The translations under genes were made by a program, and so were the position numbers. The notes beneath the pieces are model-generated. The model searched no databases and was not told the DNA's origin. It worked only from the letters and a program-made list of their open reading frames with translations. A DNA stretch of 64,000 bases, taken from positions 1-64,000 of the forward strand of contig NZ_JAUYRO010000039.1 in the NCBI RefSeq assembly GCF_030696805.1. Reading direction: 5' to 3'. The stretch comes from Methyloversatilis sp. (lineage in GTDB: Bacteria > Pseudomonadota > Gammaproteobacteria > Burkholderiales > Rhodocyclaceae). This document shows positions 52,255-62,434 of this stretch, in pieces (the first letter of the stretch is position 1; the number at the start of each line of letters is the position of its first letter).

Positions 52255-53086
52255 TCTCGACTTCGGCCGCAATGCGCAAAGCGACGACCAGCGCACCGCC
52301 GGAACTGATGCCGGCGCAGATACCCTCCTCGGCGGCCAGACGGCGCGTCATGTTTTCGGCCGCAGCCTGACCAACATACTCCAGCCGGTCGACGCGCGCA
52401 CCGTCGTAGATTTTCGGCAGATAAGCTTGCGGCCACTTGCGGATGCCCGGAATCTGCGCACCTTCCTCAGGCTGGCAGCCGACGATCTGGATATCCGGAT
52501 TCTTCGACTTCAGGAAGGTCGAGGTGCCCATAATGGTGCCGGTGGTGCCCATGGAGCTGACGAAATGGGTGACCCGGCCATCGGTATCACGCCAGACTTC
52601 CGGGCCTGTGCCTTCGATGTGAGCGCGCGGATTGTCCGGATTGGCGAACTGGTCGAGGATGATGCCGCGACCTTCGTCACGCATCTTCTCCGCTACATCC
52701 CGCGCCAGTTCCATGCTGCCCGCCTTGCTCGTCAGCACCAGTTCGGCACCGTAGGCAGCCATGCTCTGGCGGCGTTCGATGCTCTGGTTCTCGGGCATGA
52801 CCAGAATGATCCTGTAGCCGCGCATCGCTGCCACCATGGCCAGCGCGATGCCGGTGTTGCCACTGGTCGCCTCGATCAGCGTGTCACCCGGCTTGATGTC
52901 GCCGCGCTCTTCGGCGCGGCGGATCATCGACAGCGCCGGTCTGTCCTTGACCGAGCCGGCTGGATTATTGCCTTCCAGCTTGCCGAGGATCACGTTGCCG
53001 CGACGCTCGTTGTCCGCGCCCGGAATGCGCTGTAGCCGAACCAGCGGTGTGTTGCCGACAAAATCTTCGAGTGTGTTGTAGTCCAT
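52184..53086 (-). CDS. cysM: Cysteine synthase B
   Basis: 300 aa PLP enzyme making cysteine from O-acetylserine and sulfide or thiosulfate. The PLP lysine is Lys47 in NNPAGSVKDRPA; the substrate loop EATSGNTGIALAMVAA and phosphate loop GISSGGALVVALRIA are present. The N-terminus MDYNTLEDFVGNTPLV is CysM-like rather than CysK-like. It overlaps the following ydbH-like gene. Confidence 0.93.
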   Translation of the reverse strand: MDYNTLEDFVGNTPLVRLQRIPGADNERRGNVILGKLEGNNPAGSVKDRPALSMIRRAEERGDIKPGDTLIEATSGNTGIALAMVAAMRGYRIILVMPENQSIERRQSMAAYGAELVLTSKAGSMELARDVAEKMRDEGRGIILDQFANPDNPRAHIEGTGPEVWRDTDGRVTHFVSSMGTTGTIMGTSTFLKSKNPDIQIVGCQPEEGAQIPGIRKWPQAYLPKIYDGARVDRLEYVGQAAAENMTRRLAAEEGICAGISSGGALVVALRIAAEVENATIVTIVCDRGDRYLSTGVFPS

Positions 53087-53113
53087 GGCTGCCTTGAAGT
53101 CAGTAGGTTCGAT

Positions 53114-53743
53114 TCAGCGTGAGCCAGCCGGTTTGGGGGGTGCGCCTGCCGGCTTGGGCGGAGCGGCGGACCCAGCGGCCGCTGAATCTGCCGATGGCTG
53201 GGCGGGAGGACTGCCCGCGGGTCTCGGCGGCACGCCGGCCGGTCGTGCCGGCGGAGCAGGCGGCGTACCCGCAGTACCTCCCGCCGGACGCGGCGGTGGC
53301 GATGCTGCAGATCGCGCTGGCGGTGCTGCAGCGGGTGTCTGGATTTCTGGAAGTGAGGCGCGGCGGCGCATCACCACGATGCCGATCACCGCGACGACGC
53401 CGATCAACGCGACGACCCACCAGGGAAAGCCATCGGAGGTCGGAGAGGCAGAGGGCGCGCTTGCGGTCGTTCCAGAGGTTGACGCACCGGCTACGGCACT
53501 GACGGTGAGCAGCGGCTTGAGTTCGGCGAAGGTCTTGTCGCCGATGCCCTTCACGTTGCGCAGGTCATCCACCGAGGCAAACGGCCCGTTCTTCGCGCGG
53601 TGCTCGATGATCGCCTGGGCGCGGCTAGGACCGACGCCGGGCAATGCATCGAGGTCCGCTTCGGTGGCGGTATTCAGATCGAGCGCGGCAAGCACCCACG
53701 GGGCTGCGAGGCAAAGCAGCAGACAACAGATCAGGCGACGCAT
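53114..53743 (-). CDS. ComEA-like helix-hairpin-helix protein with membrane segment
   Basis: 209 aa. Signal peptide (1-19, ending WVLA), then two helix-hairpin-helix motifs (LNTATEADLDALPGVGPSRAQAIIEHRAK and VDDLRNVKGIGDKTFAELKPLL, about 22-80) typical of ComEA DNA-binding proteins. A linker and a membrane helix (about 112-130, WWVVALIGVVAVIGIVVM) follow, and the C-terminal 70 residues are Pro/Ala-rich. ComEA binds incoming DNA during transformation. The Pro-rich tail and second membrane helix are not in typical ComEA. Confidence 0.85.
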   Translation of the reverse strand: MRRLICCLLLCLAAPWVLAALDLNTATEADLDALPGVGPSRAQAIIEHRAKNGPFASVDDLRNVKGIGDKTFAELKPLLTVSAVAGASTSGTTASAPSASPTSDGFPWWVVALIGVVAVIGIVVMRRRASLPEIQTPAAAPPARSAASPPPRPAGGTAGTPPAPPARPAGVPPRPAGSPPAQPSADSAAAGSAAPPKPAGAPPKPAGSR

Positions 53744-53793
53744 GGCGCAAACTCCACAGGCAGATGGAAGACGGACGTCGCGCGACCGTCGGA

Positions 53794-54753
53794 TCAGGTG
53801 TGACGCAGATCGGCCGCCAGTTCGTCAAGCGAGCATACCGCAGTGCCGAGCTTCGCAACGACGATGCCCGCCGCACGGTTCGATAGCCGCATCGCGTCGG
53901 TCATTGAACTGCCTGCCGCCAGCATGACGGCCATCGCGGCAATCACCGTGTCGCCGGCGCCACTCACGTCATACACCTCGCGTGCCAGCGCGGGCTCGTG
54001 AATGACACCGCGCGCGTCGTACAGGCTCATGCCGGCATCCGAGCGGGTCAGCAGCAACGCCCCGAGATCCAGTTCGTCGCGCAGCGTGCGCGCGCGGCGC
54101 GCGAGGTCGTCATCGTCCGTCCAGCGCCCGACGACCTCGCGCAACTCGTTGCGATTCGGCTTCAGCAGCGTGGCTCCGGCGTAGCGCGAATAGTCGTCGC
54201 CCTTGGGATCGACCAACACGCGTTTGCCGGCGGCCCGGGCAATATCCATCATGTCGCGGATGTTCGACAGCGCGCCCTTGCCGTAATCGGAAAGGATCAC
54301 CAGGTCCGCGTCGCTCACCCTTCGGGCAAACTCATCAAGCTTGGCGCGCAGAACTTCATGCGTCGGCACGTTCTCGAAATCGATGCGCAGCAGTTGCTGC
54401 TGGCGGCCGATCACACGGAGCTTGATGGTGGTCGATAGCGCGGCGTCCTCGTGAAGGCTGGCGTCGATGCCCGCCGCCCGCATCTGGGCACGCAGCGTGC
54501 GGCCGGCGTCGTCGGCGCCGACCACCGACAACAGGCTGACGTGCGCACCAAGTGCGGCGCAGTTGCGCGCGACATTGGCCGCCCCACCCGGCCGCTCCTC
54601 GATCCGGTCGATCTTTACCACCGGCACTGGCGCCTCAGGCGAGATGCGCTGCACGTCGCCGAACCAGTAGCGGTCCAGCATCACATCGCCGACGACGAGG
54701 ATGCGGACGCGCGAGGTGTCGGGCAACGACAAGTAAGATGACGGCAAGCTCAT
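53794..54753 (-). CDS. hldA: D-glycero-beta-D-manno-heptose-7-phosphate kinase
   Basis: 319 aa PfkB-family kinase equal to the N-terminal half of E. coli HldE (RfaE domain I). N-terminal RILVVGDVMLDRYWFGDVQRISPEAPVPVV, sugar-binding PGGAANVARNCAALG, and C-terminal VSGAGDTVIAAMAV with catalytic Asp. Makes heptose 1,7-bisphosphate for LPS core. The adenylyltransferase half is not fused; a separate hldC is expected elsewhere. It follows lapB by 3 nt. Confidence 0.93.
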   Translation of the reverse strand: MSLPSSYLSLPDTSRVRILVVGDVMLDRYWFGDVQRISPEAPVPVVKIDRIEERPGGAANVARNCAALGAHVSLLSVVGADDAGRTLRAQMRAAGIDASLHEDAALSTTIKLRVIGRQQQLLRIDFENVPTHEVLRAKLDEFARRVSDADLVILSDYGKGALSNIRDMMDIARAAGKRVLVDPKGDDYSRYAGATLLKPNRNELREVVGRWTDDDDLARRARTLRDELDLGALLLTRSDAGMSLYDARGVIHEPALAREVYDVSGAGDTVIAAMAVMLAAGSSMTDAMRLSNRAAGIVVAKLGTAVCSLDELAADLRHT

Positions 54754-54756
54754 CGA

Positions 54757-55932
54757 TCAGGGCGTGAGGTCGAATTCTTCGGTGCGTTTGGGCGGATAGG
54801 TTTCCCAGCCGCCACAGGCTGGACAGCGCCAGTGGAACTGGCGCGCCTTGAAGCCGCAGGTATCGCAACGGTAACGCGCCACGCGGCGCGTGTGCGCATG
54901 GATGATGCCCTTCATCAGATCGGAATCGGTGCGCGACTCCGGCGGCAGCGTCTGCATCTGTGCTTCAAGCAGCTTGTCGAGCCCGAGCAGTGTCGGATTG
55001 CGGCGCAGTTCGTCGCGCACCAGCGCGAGTGCACCGGCCGGTCCTTCGGTGTCGAGCTCTTCCTTGAACACCACGTCGAGCAGATCCAGCGACGTGTGGC
55101 GTTCGAGATAGCTCTTCAGCAACGTGATGCCCTGACGTTCGCGCCCGAGCTTGCGATAGGCGTCGGCCAGACGGCCAGCGACCAGGGCAAGGTAGACAGG
55201 ATTCTGCTGTTCGACCCGCTGCCACTGCTCAATCGCAAGTTCCCATTGCTGCTCGGCAGCGTGCAGGTCGCCCATCAAAACCAGCGCACGCACACACTTG
55301 CGATGCGTGGCCAGCGCATCCTCGAGCAGCGGCCGGGCATCCCCGAAACGCGACTGCGCCAGCGCGTGGGTCGCAAGCTCGCACAGGAACTGGGCGATGT
55401 CCTTCTGGGCGCGATGAGATTCGTCCGGCGGCAAGGCGCGTGCAATCTCGATTGCTTTCGCCCACTCCTTCTCCTGCTGGTAGATGTCGAGCAGGTGATG
55501 CAGGGCTGCCATGTCGAGCGCCGTGTTGCGCAGACCGACGAACACCTCCTCGGCACGGTCAAGCAGACCGGCCTTCAGATAGTCCTGACCCAGTTCGAGT
55601 CGGGCATTCAGGCGCAACTCCGGCTTGATGTCCTCTCGCTTCACCAGCGCCTGATGAATCTGGATGGCACGGTCTGTCTCGCCACGGCGTCGGAACAGAT
55701 TGCCCAGTGCGAACTGCAGTTCGGTGGTTTGCGGATCACTGCGGGTCGCCTCGATGAAGGACTCGATGGCACGATCCGGTTGTTCATTCAGCAGGAAGTT
55801 CAGACCGGCGAAGTAAGAGCGCGGCAGCACTCTTGATTCGCTGACCAGATGGCGAATATCGATGCGCGCCGCCAGCCAGCCGAGTCCGAAGAAGAGCGGC
55901 AGCACGAGCAGCCACCAAAGTTCGATTTCCAT
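54757..55932 (-). CDS. lapB: Lipopolysaccharide assembly protein B
   Basis: 391 aa. N-terminal membrane anchor (1-20, WWLLVLPLFFGLGWLAARID), nine or so TPR repeats (about 40-340), and a rubredoxin-like C-terminal zinc domain (CDTCGFKARQFHWRCPACGGW). LapB/YciM works with FtsH to control LpxC and so LPS synthesis. The kinase gene for LPS heptose follows directly. Confidence 0.95.
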   Translation of the reverse strand: MEIELWWLLVLPLFFGLGWLAARIDIRHLVSESRVLPRSYFAGLNFLLNEQPDRAIESFIEATRSDPQTTELQFALGNLFRRRGETDRAIQIHQALVKREDIKPELRLNARLELGQDYLKAGLLDRAEEVFVGLRNTALDMAALHHLLDIYQQEKEWAKAIEIARALPPDESHRAQKDIAQFLCELATHALAQSRFGDARPLLEDALATHRKCVRALVLMGDLHAAEQQWELAIEQWQRVEQQNPVYLALVAGRLADAYRKLGRERQGITLLKSYLERHTSLDLLDVVFKEELDTEGPAGALALVRDELRRNPTLLGLDKLLEAQMQTLPPESRTDSDLMKGIIHAHTRRVARYRCDTCGFKARQFHWRCPACGGWETYPPKRTEEFDLTP

Positions 55933-55950
55933 ATTCCGTGGTTAGCCGAC

Positions 55951-56181
55951 TCAGTCAGCCGAAGAGGGAGTCGGACTCGACGGCTTGCGCGCGTGCGCCC
56001 AGCCGGCAAACGCACCGAGCAGCACTCCAAGCACGAACAATGCGAGCAGAAGGACCGACAGTTCGATGCGCCACTCGTGGCCGAAGAACCACCGAACGGT
56101 GACCGGATCGCTGTTGCGCGCAGCAAGGCCAAGCAGCAGCAGGAAGACAACAATGCGCAGCAGCCAGTTGAGGATGGCCAT
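55951..56181 (-). CDS. lapA: Lipopolysaccharide assembly protein A
   Basis: 76 aa, two membrane helices (about 3-21 and 42-63) with the DUF1049 loop RNSDPVTVRWFFGHEWRIELSVLLL between them. Partners LapB. It starts 12 nt after ihfB; lapA-lapB are 18 nt apart. Confidence 0.93.
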   Translation of the reverse strand: MAILNWLLRIVVFLLLLGLAARNSDPVTVRWFFGHEWRIELSVLLLALFVLGVLLGAFAGWAHARKPSSPTPSSAD

Positions 56182-56193
56182 GGGCGGGTGAAA

Positions 56194-56499
56194 TCAGGAT
56201 ACGGGAATTGCGGCAGCCAGAGCCTGATCGACCCGTTCGCGCAGTTCCTTGCCCGCCTTGAAATGCGGCACCCGTTTCTCGGGTACCAGCACCTTTTCGC
56301 CGGACTTCGGATTGCGCCCCACGCGCGGCGGCCGGTGATTCAGCGAAAAACTGCCGAAACCACGGATTTCGATGCGGTCGCCACGTGCCAGTGCGGCCGT
56401 CATTTCATCGAGAATCATCTTGACTGCATAGTCGGCATCTTTCGCCACCAGTTGCGGGAAGCGGGAAGCCAGCCGGGTGATCAATTCGGATTTTGTCAT
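56194..56499 (-). CDS. ihfB: Integration host factor subunit beta
   Basis: 101 aa, HU/IHF family: [33 protein letters not shown], beta-arm [27 protein letters not shown] 56499 is the family start; the frame opens further to 56574. Position after rpsA marks it as beta. Partner of IhfA at 41359. Confidence 0.96.
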   Translation of the reverse strand: MTKSELITRLASRFPQLVAKDADYAVKMILDEMTAALARGDRIEIRGFGSFSLNHRPPRVGRNPKSGEKVLVPEKRVPHFKAGKELRERVDQALAAAIPVS

Positions 56500-56541
56500 G
56501 ACAGATCGATTGAGCAGGTGCACGGAACCGGATGATGACAA

Positions 56542-56569
56542 GACAACGCCGCCCGCAGGCGGCGCTGTC
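56542..56569 (-). terminator. Hairpin between rpsA and ihfB
   Basis: Stem built from CGCCGCC/GGCGGCG with flanking GACA/TGTC and loop CGCA, one mismatch. The T-tract on the minus strand is weak (TTGTC), so partial termination is likely. Confidence 0.5.
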
Positions 56570-56594
56570 ACCAAGCCTCAATCGCAAACTGCGA

Positions 56595-58313
56595 TCAGGA
56601 GGGGTTCTTCAGCTTCGCCTTGAGCAATGCACCCAGATTGGTGGTGCCGCTGCTGGCCGACGAACCTTCGGACTGGATTTTGTGGATCGCGTCGTTCTGG
56701 TCCGCCTGATCCTTAGCACGCACGGACAGCGTGATCGAACGGGTCTTGCGGTCGAGATTGACGATCATCGTTTCGATTTCGTCGCCGACGTTCAGCACCG
56801 TGGTCAGGTCATCAACGCGGTCACGCGAAGCTTCCGACGCACGCAGATAACCTTCAACATCGTCATTGAGCGCAATGATCGCGCCCTTGGCATCGACCGA
56901 CTTCACGTTGCCGCGTACGACGCTGTTCTTGTCGTGGGTGGCGATGAAGTTGGTGAAGGGATCCCCATCCATCTGCTTGACGCCGAGCGAAATACGCTCG
57001 CGCTCGACATCGATCGACAGCACGAGGGCTTCAACTTCGTCGCCCTTTTTGTAATTGCGGACGGCTTCTTCGCCGGTCAGCGACCACGAAAGGTCGGACA
57101 GATGCACCAGACCGTCGATCGCGCCGGTCAGACCAATGAACACACCAAAGTCGGTAATCGACTTGATCTGACCGCGGACCTTGTCGCCCTTCTTGTGGTT
57201 CATCGAGAAGTCTTCCCACGGATTCGCCTGGCACTGCTTCATGCCCAGCGAAATACGGCGACGGTCTTCGTCGATCTCGAGAATCATCACTTCGACTTCG
57301 TCGCCCAGCTGGACAACCTTGGTCGGATGGATGTTCTTGTTGGTCCAGTCCATTTCGGACACGTGAACCAGGCCTTCAATGCCCTGTTCGATTTCGACGA
57401 ATGCGCCGTAGTCGGTGAGGTTGGTCACCTTGCCGAACAGGCGGGTGCCTTGCGGGTAGCGACGCGAAATGCCCACCCACGGATCTTCGCCCAATTGCTT
57501 GAGGCCCAGCGACACACGGTTCTTTTCTGCGTCGAACTTGAGCACCTTCGCTTCGACCTCATCACCGACCGCCAGCACTTCCGACGGATGACGTACACGG
57601 CGCCAGGCCAGATCGGTGATGTGCAGCAGGCCGTCGATACCACCGAGGTCGACGAATGCGCCGTAGTCGGTGATGTTCTTGACGATACCCTTGACGATCG
57701 TGCCTTCCTTCAGGTTTTCGAGCAGCTTTTCGCGCTCTTCGCCTGCGGTCAGTTCGAGCACTGCGCGACGCGAAACAACCACGTTGTTGCGCTTGCGGTC
57801 GAGCTTGATGACCTTGAATTCGAATTCCTTGTTTTCGTACGGTGCGGTGTCCTTGACCGGACGCAGATCGACCAGCGAACCCGGCAGGAAAGCGCGGATG
57901 CCGTTGGTCATGACGGTCAGGCCGCCCTTGACCTTGCCCGACACGAGTCCCTTGACGATGGTGCCGTCGCCGAGTGCCTTCTCAAGTTCGTTCCACGCAG
58001 CGATACGCTTCGCCTTGTCACGCGACAGCCGGGTTTCACCGTAACCGTCTTCGAGCATTTCGATCGCGACGCTGACGTAATCGCCGGGCGCAACCGTGAG
58101 CTCGCCGCGATCGGTGCGGAATTCTTCGATCGCGATATAGCTTTCCGACTTCAGGCCGGCATTCACGACAACGAAATTGTTGTCGACGCGCATCACTTCG
58201 GCGGTAATGACCTCACCGGCGCGCATTTCCTGGCGCTGGAGGCTTTCCTCGAACAACGCGGCAAAACTTTCCATGGAATCCATGGATTCGGACGACTGGG
58301 CAACTTGGGACAT
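56595..58313 (-). CDS. rpsA: 30S ribosomal protein S1
   Basis: 572 aa with six S1 RNA-binding domains in series; typical repeats include [32 protein letters not shown] and [34 protein letters not shown]1 brings mRNA to the small subunit. ATG 58313 ([10 protein letters not shown]) is used; the frame is open to 58385. Length is slightly above E. coli S1 (557). Lies between cmk and ihfB as usual. Confidence 0.98.
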   Translation of the reverse strand: MSQVAQSSESMDSMESFAALFEESLQRQEMRAGEVITAEVMRVDNNFVVVNAGLKSESYIAIEEFRTDRGELTVAPGDYVSVAIEMLEDGYGETRLSRDKAKRIAAWNELEKALGDGTIVKGLVSGKVKGGLTVMTNGIRAFLPGSLVDLRPVKDTAPYENKEFEFKVIKLDRKRNNVVVSRRAVLELTAGEEREKLLENLKEGTIVKGIVKNITDYGAFVDLGGIDGLLHITDLAWRRVRHPSEVLAVGDEVEAKVLKFDAEKNRVSLGLKQLGEDPWVGISRRYPQGTRLFGKVTNLTDYGAFVEIEQGIEGLVHVSEMDWTNKNIHPTKVVQLGDEVEVMILEIDEDRRRISLGMKQCQANPWEDFSMNHKKGDKVRGQIKSITDFGVFIGLTGAIDGLVHLSDLSWSLTGEEAVRNYKKGDEVEALVLSIDVERERISLGVKQMDGDPFTNFIATHDKNSVVRGNVKSVDAKGAIIALNDDVEGYLRASEASRDRVDDLTTVLNVGDEIETMIVNLDRKTRSITLSVRAKDQADQNDAIHKIQSEGSSASSGTTNLGALLKAKLKNPS

Positions 58314-58403
58314 TGGCAAAAAGCCGCTTGCGCGGCAACGGGTTAGGGGTGAACACAACAGCCTGCGAACATTCGGAGGCTGCACTTCCGGAACAACGGC
58401 GCA

Positions 58404-59102
58404 TCAGATATCAGTTCGATGCACCGGCTGCCCTGCTTTCACTTGCTCCCACGCGTCAAGAATCATCCTGACGGCGGCATCTGCGGACATTGAACTCGTG
58501 TCTAGCGGAATCGCGTCGGCCACGCGTACCAGCGGCGCGTTGGCTCGTTTGCTGTCCCGTTCGTCGCGTTCACGCAAATCCTGAGAAAGACTCTCGAGGT
58601 TAGCAGAAACACCTTTTTCGATCAACTGCTTATACCGTCTCTGCGCTCTGACCTCGACGCTGGCGGTGAGGAACACCTTCAGCGCCGCATCGGGGAACAC
58701 CACGGAGGCCATGTCACGACCGTCGGCCACCAGCCCGGGCAGCTGGCGGAAGGCGCGCTGTCGTTCCAGCAGGGCGTGCCGTACGCCCTGATGCACTGCA
58801 ACCTTCGACGCACCGACCGATGCGTCCTCGCTGCGCATCGCGTCTGACACCTCCTCGCCGGCAAGCCAGGTCGCATTGTCGGCGAAGCGCACGTCGAGCG
58901 AGGTGGCAATGGCTTCCAGCGCCGCTGCGTTGTCCAGGGACGCGCCGCCGCGCAGTGCAGCCACAGCGGTCAACCGGTAAAGCGCGCCGCTATCGAGCAG
59001 GTGAAAGCCCAGCGCCGCCGCGACACGTGCTGCGACCGTACCCTTGCCCGATGCGGACGGACCGTCGATCGCGATGACCGGTGCCCGGGCGTCGCCGCTC
59101 AT
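58404..59102 (-). CDS. cmk: Cytidylate kinase
   Basis: 232 aa. P-loop [19 protein letters not shown] at the N-terminus; [10 protein letters not shown] and RDxxDxxR ([10 protein letters not shown]) motifs of CMP kinases. Phosphorylates CMP and dCMP. ATG 59102 overlaps the aroA stop by ATGA; the open frame continues to 59210 within aroA. Confidence 0.96.
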   Translation of the reverse strand: MSGDARAPVIAIDGPSASGKGTVAARVAAALGFHLLDSGALYRLTAVAALRGGASLDNAAALEAIATSLDVRFADNATWLAGEEVSDAMRSEDASVGASKVAVHQGVRHALLERQRAFRQLPGLVADGRDMASVVFPDAALKVFLTASVEVRAQRRYKQLIEKGVSANLESLSQDLRERDERDSKRANAPLVRVADAIPLDTSSMSADAAVRMILDAWEQVKAGQPVHRTDI

Positions 59103-60397
59103 CGCGCCACCTCTGCCCAGCGAGTGAAGTAGTCGGGGAAGGTCTTTGCGACGCAGCCGGGGTCCATGATGCGCAACGGCACGCCGCCCAGCGTGGCCAG
59201 CGAGAAACACATGGCCATGCGGTGATCGTCATAGGTATCGATCGATGCACCGGAAATGAACGCCGTGGGCGGGGTAATCGCCAGATAGTCGGCGCCCTCC
59301 TCCACCGTGGCGCCAACCTTGCGCAGCTCGATCGCCATCGCAGCGATGCGATCGGTTTCCTTGACCCGCCAGCTGGCGATGTTGCGCAACCGGCTCGGGC
59401 CGTCGGCGAACAGCGCGCAGATGGCCAGCGTCATCGCCGCATCCGGAATGTGGTTCAGATCGAGATCGAAGGCACGCAGGCGCCCGCTTGCGGGGGCGGA
59501 TGCCTCCATCCAGTTGGGCCCCATTCGGATCAATGCGCCCAGCTGTTCGAGCGCCTGGGCGAACGCGACATCGCCCTGAACCGAGTCGCGGCCCACGCCT
59601 TCGACCCGAACCGGGCCGCCGCCGATCGCGCCGGCCGCGAGGAAGTAGGACGCAGAAGACGCATCGCCCTCGACGAAGCATTCGCCGGGTGACACATACT
59701 CCGCTACAGCCGGCAGACTGATGGATGACCAGCCATCGCGGCTGGCGTCGACGCCGAACTGGCGCATCAGGGCCAGCGTGATGTCTACATAGGGCTTGGA
59801 AATCAGTTCGCCATCGATGTCGATGCGCACGGCACGCCGGGTCAGCGGCAGCGCCATCAACAACCCGGTCAGGAACTGGCTCGACACGTCACCGCGCACG
59901 CTGACTGCCGCGACATCCCGTAACCGCGCCGGATGAATGCGCAGCGGCGGAAAGCCGGTCTGGCCCTCGTAATCGATCTGCGCGCCGACCTGGCGCAGCG
60001 CATCCACCAGATCACCGATAGGTCGTTCATGCATGCGCGGCACGCCGTGCAGGCGGTATTCCCCGCCCATCAGCGCCAGCACCGCGGTCAGCGGGCGAAA
60101 CGCCGTGCCGGCGTTGCCGAGAAACAAGTCCGCCTCGCGTACCGTGAATTGCCCGCCGGTGCCGCGCACGCGATAGTCGTTGCCGCCAGCGTGCTGCCAG
60201 TCCACTGCAAGACTGCGCAGCGCGTCGAGCATGCGGTCTACGTCGTCGGAAGACAGCAGGTCGTGCAGCAACGTATCACCCTGCGCGAGTGCGGCCAGCA
60301 GCAGCACGCGGTTCGAAATGCTCTTCGAGCCCGGCAGGCGCAGCGTGCCGCGGGCAGTCAAGGCGGGGGGAAGATCGAGAAATTCGGTTTTCGTCAT
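59099..60397 (-). CDS. aroA: 3-phosphoshikimate 1-carboxyvinyltransferase (EPSP synthase)
   Basis: 432 aa. Shikimate pathway enzyme transferring enolpyruvyl from PEP. N-terminal [23 protein letters not shown]-site [18 protein letters not shown], and C-terminal MRVKETDRI-like [18 protein letters not shown]. The LGNAGTA loop resembles the glyphosate-sensitive class I. ATG 60397 is chosen over an upstream frame to 60475. Confidence 0.97.
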   Translation of the reverse strand: MTKTEFLDLPPALTARGTLRLPGSKSISNRVLLLAALAQGDTLLHDLLSSDDVDRMLDALRSLAVDWQHAGGNDYRVRGTGGQFTVREADLFLGNAGTAFRPLTAVLALMGGEYRLHGVPRMHERPIGDLVDALRQVGAQIDYEGQTGFPPLRIHPARLRDVAAVSVRGDVSSQFLTGLLMALPLTRRAVRIDIDGELISKPYVDITLALMRQFGVDASRDGWSSISLPAVAEYVSPGECFVEGDASSASYFLAAGAIGGGPVRVEGVGRDSVQGDVAFAQALEQLGALIRMGPNWMEASAPASGRLRAFDLDLNHIPDAAMTLAICALFADGPSRLRNIASWRVKETDRIAAMAIELRKVGATVEEGADYLAITPPTAFISGASIDTYDDHRMAMCFSLATLGGVPLRIMDPGCVAKTFPDYFTRWAEVAR

Positions 60398-60449
60398 GTC
60401 GGGAAGGTACCGCCGGCACCGTGTAATGAGGATGGGCCCGGCCGTCGGA

Positions 60450-61340
60450 TCAGCTCTGGCGCTGCGCCCAGGCAACGCGGGCTTCTCGGGCGATTCCGAG
60501 CAGCTTTTCGATGCCGGCCGAGTCGCCCTGTTCGATCAGCGTGCGATAGCGTGCGAGTTCTTCTTCGTAGGCCGTCAGTTCGGCAAGCAACGCGTCGCGA
60601 TTGGCGAAGAAAATGTCGCGCCACATTTCCGGGTGGCTGGCTGCGATGCGGGTGAAATCGCGAAAGCCGCCGCCGGCGAGGCTGAATATCTCGTCTGCGT
60701 TCGAGCGCGCAGCCAGTTCCGACACCAGCGCGAACGACAGCAGATGCGGCAGGTGACTGACCGACGCCAGCCATCGGTCATGGTGTTCGGGCGAAGTGGT
60801 CGACACCTGGGCACCGCACACTTGCCAGGCCTTGCGGACGAGATCAATCGCGGCATGGTCGTTTTCGACCAGCGGCGTCAGTACGACCCGACGCTTGTTG
60901 TACAACTCGGCGCGCGCCGCCTGCGGGCCGCTCTTCTCGGCGCCAGCGATCGGATGGCCGGGCACGAACTGCCCGATGCGGGAGCCGAATCGGGCGCGCG
61001 CCACCGCAACGACATCGGTCTTGGTGCTGCCGGCGTCGGTGACCACGGTATCAAGTGACAGATGCGGCATCAGGTGCGACATCACGACATCCATCTGGCC
61101 CACCGGCATCGCGAGCAACACCAGATCGACGCCCTGCAGTGCGATCCGCCAGTCTGTCTCGACGCGGTCGACGAGGCCGAGCGACAGCGCGTCCTGCATG
61201 CTTTCTGCGGTGCGGCCGATGCCGACCACCTCGCCAACCTGCTTCGCCTGCTTCAACGCCGCGGCAAATGAGCCGCCGATCAGACCGACGCCGCACACCA
61301 GCAGGCGTCCCACGAGAGGCTTCGTCACGACGCTGGTCAC
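60450..61340 (-). CDS. tyrA: Prephenate dehydrogenase
   Basis: 296 aa. Rossmann motif [15 protein letters not shown] near the N-terminus, then [10 protein letters not shown] and [11 protein letters not shown] around the catalytic His. Converts prephenate (or arogenate) for tyrosine with NAD(P). No chorismate mutase domain is fused, as is usual outside enterics. Overlaps hisC by 4 nt. Confidence 0.95.
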   Translation of the reverse strand: MTSVVTKPLVGRLLVCGVGLIGGSFAAALKQAKQVGEVVGIGRTAESMQDALSLGLVDRVETDWRIALQGVDLVLLAMPVGQMDVVMSHLMPHLSLDTVVTDAGSTKTDVVAVARARFGSRIGQFVPGHPIAGAEKSGPQAARAELYNKRRVVLTPLVENDHAAIDLVRKAWQVCGAQVSTTSPEHHDRWLASVSHLPHLLSFALVSELAARSNADEIFSLAGGGFRDFTRIAASHPEMWRDIFFANRDALLAELTAYEEELARYRTLIEQGDSAGIEKLLGIAREARVAWAQRQS

Positions 61341-62434
61341 GTCCGCGCCCTTGTCACGGCATCGATGAAGCGCGCGTTCTCCGACTCAAGGCCGATCGAC
61401 ACACGCAGCCATTCCGGCATTGCGTAGCCGGCGATAGGACGCACGATGACTCCCTGTTCGAGCAGTCGGCGGTTGATGGTCGGCGCATCGCCTGCGCGAA
61501 ATGCGATGAAGTTGGCGTAGGAGCGGATGTACTCGATGCCCTGCGCGTCGAAGAATGCTTCCATCTGGCGCAATCCCGCTGCGTTGGCCGCAGCCGATGC
61601 ACGCACGAAGTCCTGATCGGCGAGCGCAGCCGCTGCTGCAGCCAGACCTATGTTCGACACATTGAACGGCTGCCGCACTCGATTGAGCAGATCGATCACC
61701 GGCGGCTGACCGATGCCGTAACCGACGCGCAGCCCCCCCAGTCCGTACGCCTTCGAAAAGGTGCGCGACACCAGCAGGTTCGGGTAGCGCACAAGCCAGC
61801 GCGCACTGTCGTACGCGAGCTGTTCCGGCAGGTATTCGCTGTATGCCTCGTCGAGCACGACCAGCACATCGGCCGGCACCGAAGCGACGAAACGCTCGAG
61901 CGCCACAGCTTCGACGAATGTGCCGGTCGGGTTGTTCGGATTGGCGATGAACACGACACGCGTGTCGTCACGTATGGCGTCTCGCATCGCGTCGAGATCG
62001 CAGCCGAAAATGCGAGCAGGCACCTCGATGCCGAAAGCGCCTGCGGCGAGCGTCGCCAGCGGATAGACCGCGAAAGCGTGCTTCGAATACACCGCACTGC
62101 TCCCCGGACCCAACAGTGCGCGCGCCACCATTTCGAGCACGTCGTTCGAGCCATTGCCCAGCACGATCTGATCGATCCTGATGTCGTGATGACGCATCAC
62201 GGCCTGCTTCAGCTCGAAGCCGTTGCCGTCGGGGTAGCGCGGTATTTCGTCGATCGCGGCCAGCGCAGCAGCACGCGCATGCGGGCTCATGCCCAGCGGG
62301 TTCTCGTTGGAGGCGAGCTTGACGATGGAGGACTCTTCCAGCCTCATTTCGCGGGCCAGTTCGGAAATCGGCTTGCCCGGCTGATAGGGCGAAATCGAAC
62401 GGATATGCGCCGCTGCGCGGTCGAACACACTCAT
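61337..62434 (-). CDS. hisC: Histidinol-phosphate/aromatic aminotransferase
   Basis: 365 aa fold-type I PLP enzyme. The PLP lysine is in SRTFSKAYGLGGLRVGYG; ANPNNPTGTF and the C-terminal RVSIGLESENARFIDA are typical of HisC. Placement between pheA and tyrA suggests it transaminates prephenate or phenylpyruvate, a common dual role of this paralogue; another hisC may exist in a his operon elsewhere. Confidence 0.93.
   Translation of the reverse strand: MSVFDRAAAHIRSISPYQPGKPISELAREMRLEESSIVKLASNENPLGMSPHARAAALAAIDEIPRYPDGNGFELKQAVMRHHDIRIDQIVLGNGSNDVLEMVARALLGPGSSAVYSKHAFAVYPLATLAAGAFGIEVPARIFGCDLDAMRDAIRDDTRVVFIANPNNPTGTFVEAVALERFVASVPADVLVVLDEAYSEYLPEQLAYDSARWLVRYPNLLVSRTFSKAYGLGGLRVGYGIGQPPVIDLLNRVRQPFNVSNIGLAAAAAALADQDFVRASAAANAAGLRQMEAFFDAQGIEYIRSYANFIAFRAGDAPTINRRLLEQGVIVRPIAGYAMPEWLRVSIGLESENARFIDAVTRART

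Noticed and set aside
56532-58346. A 604-codon plus-strand open frame
   Set aside because: It is antisense to rpsA and has no family resemblance or ribosome-binding site.
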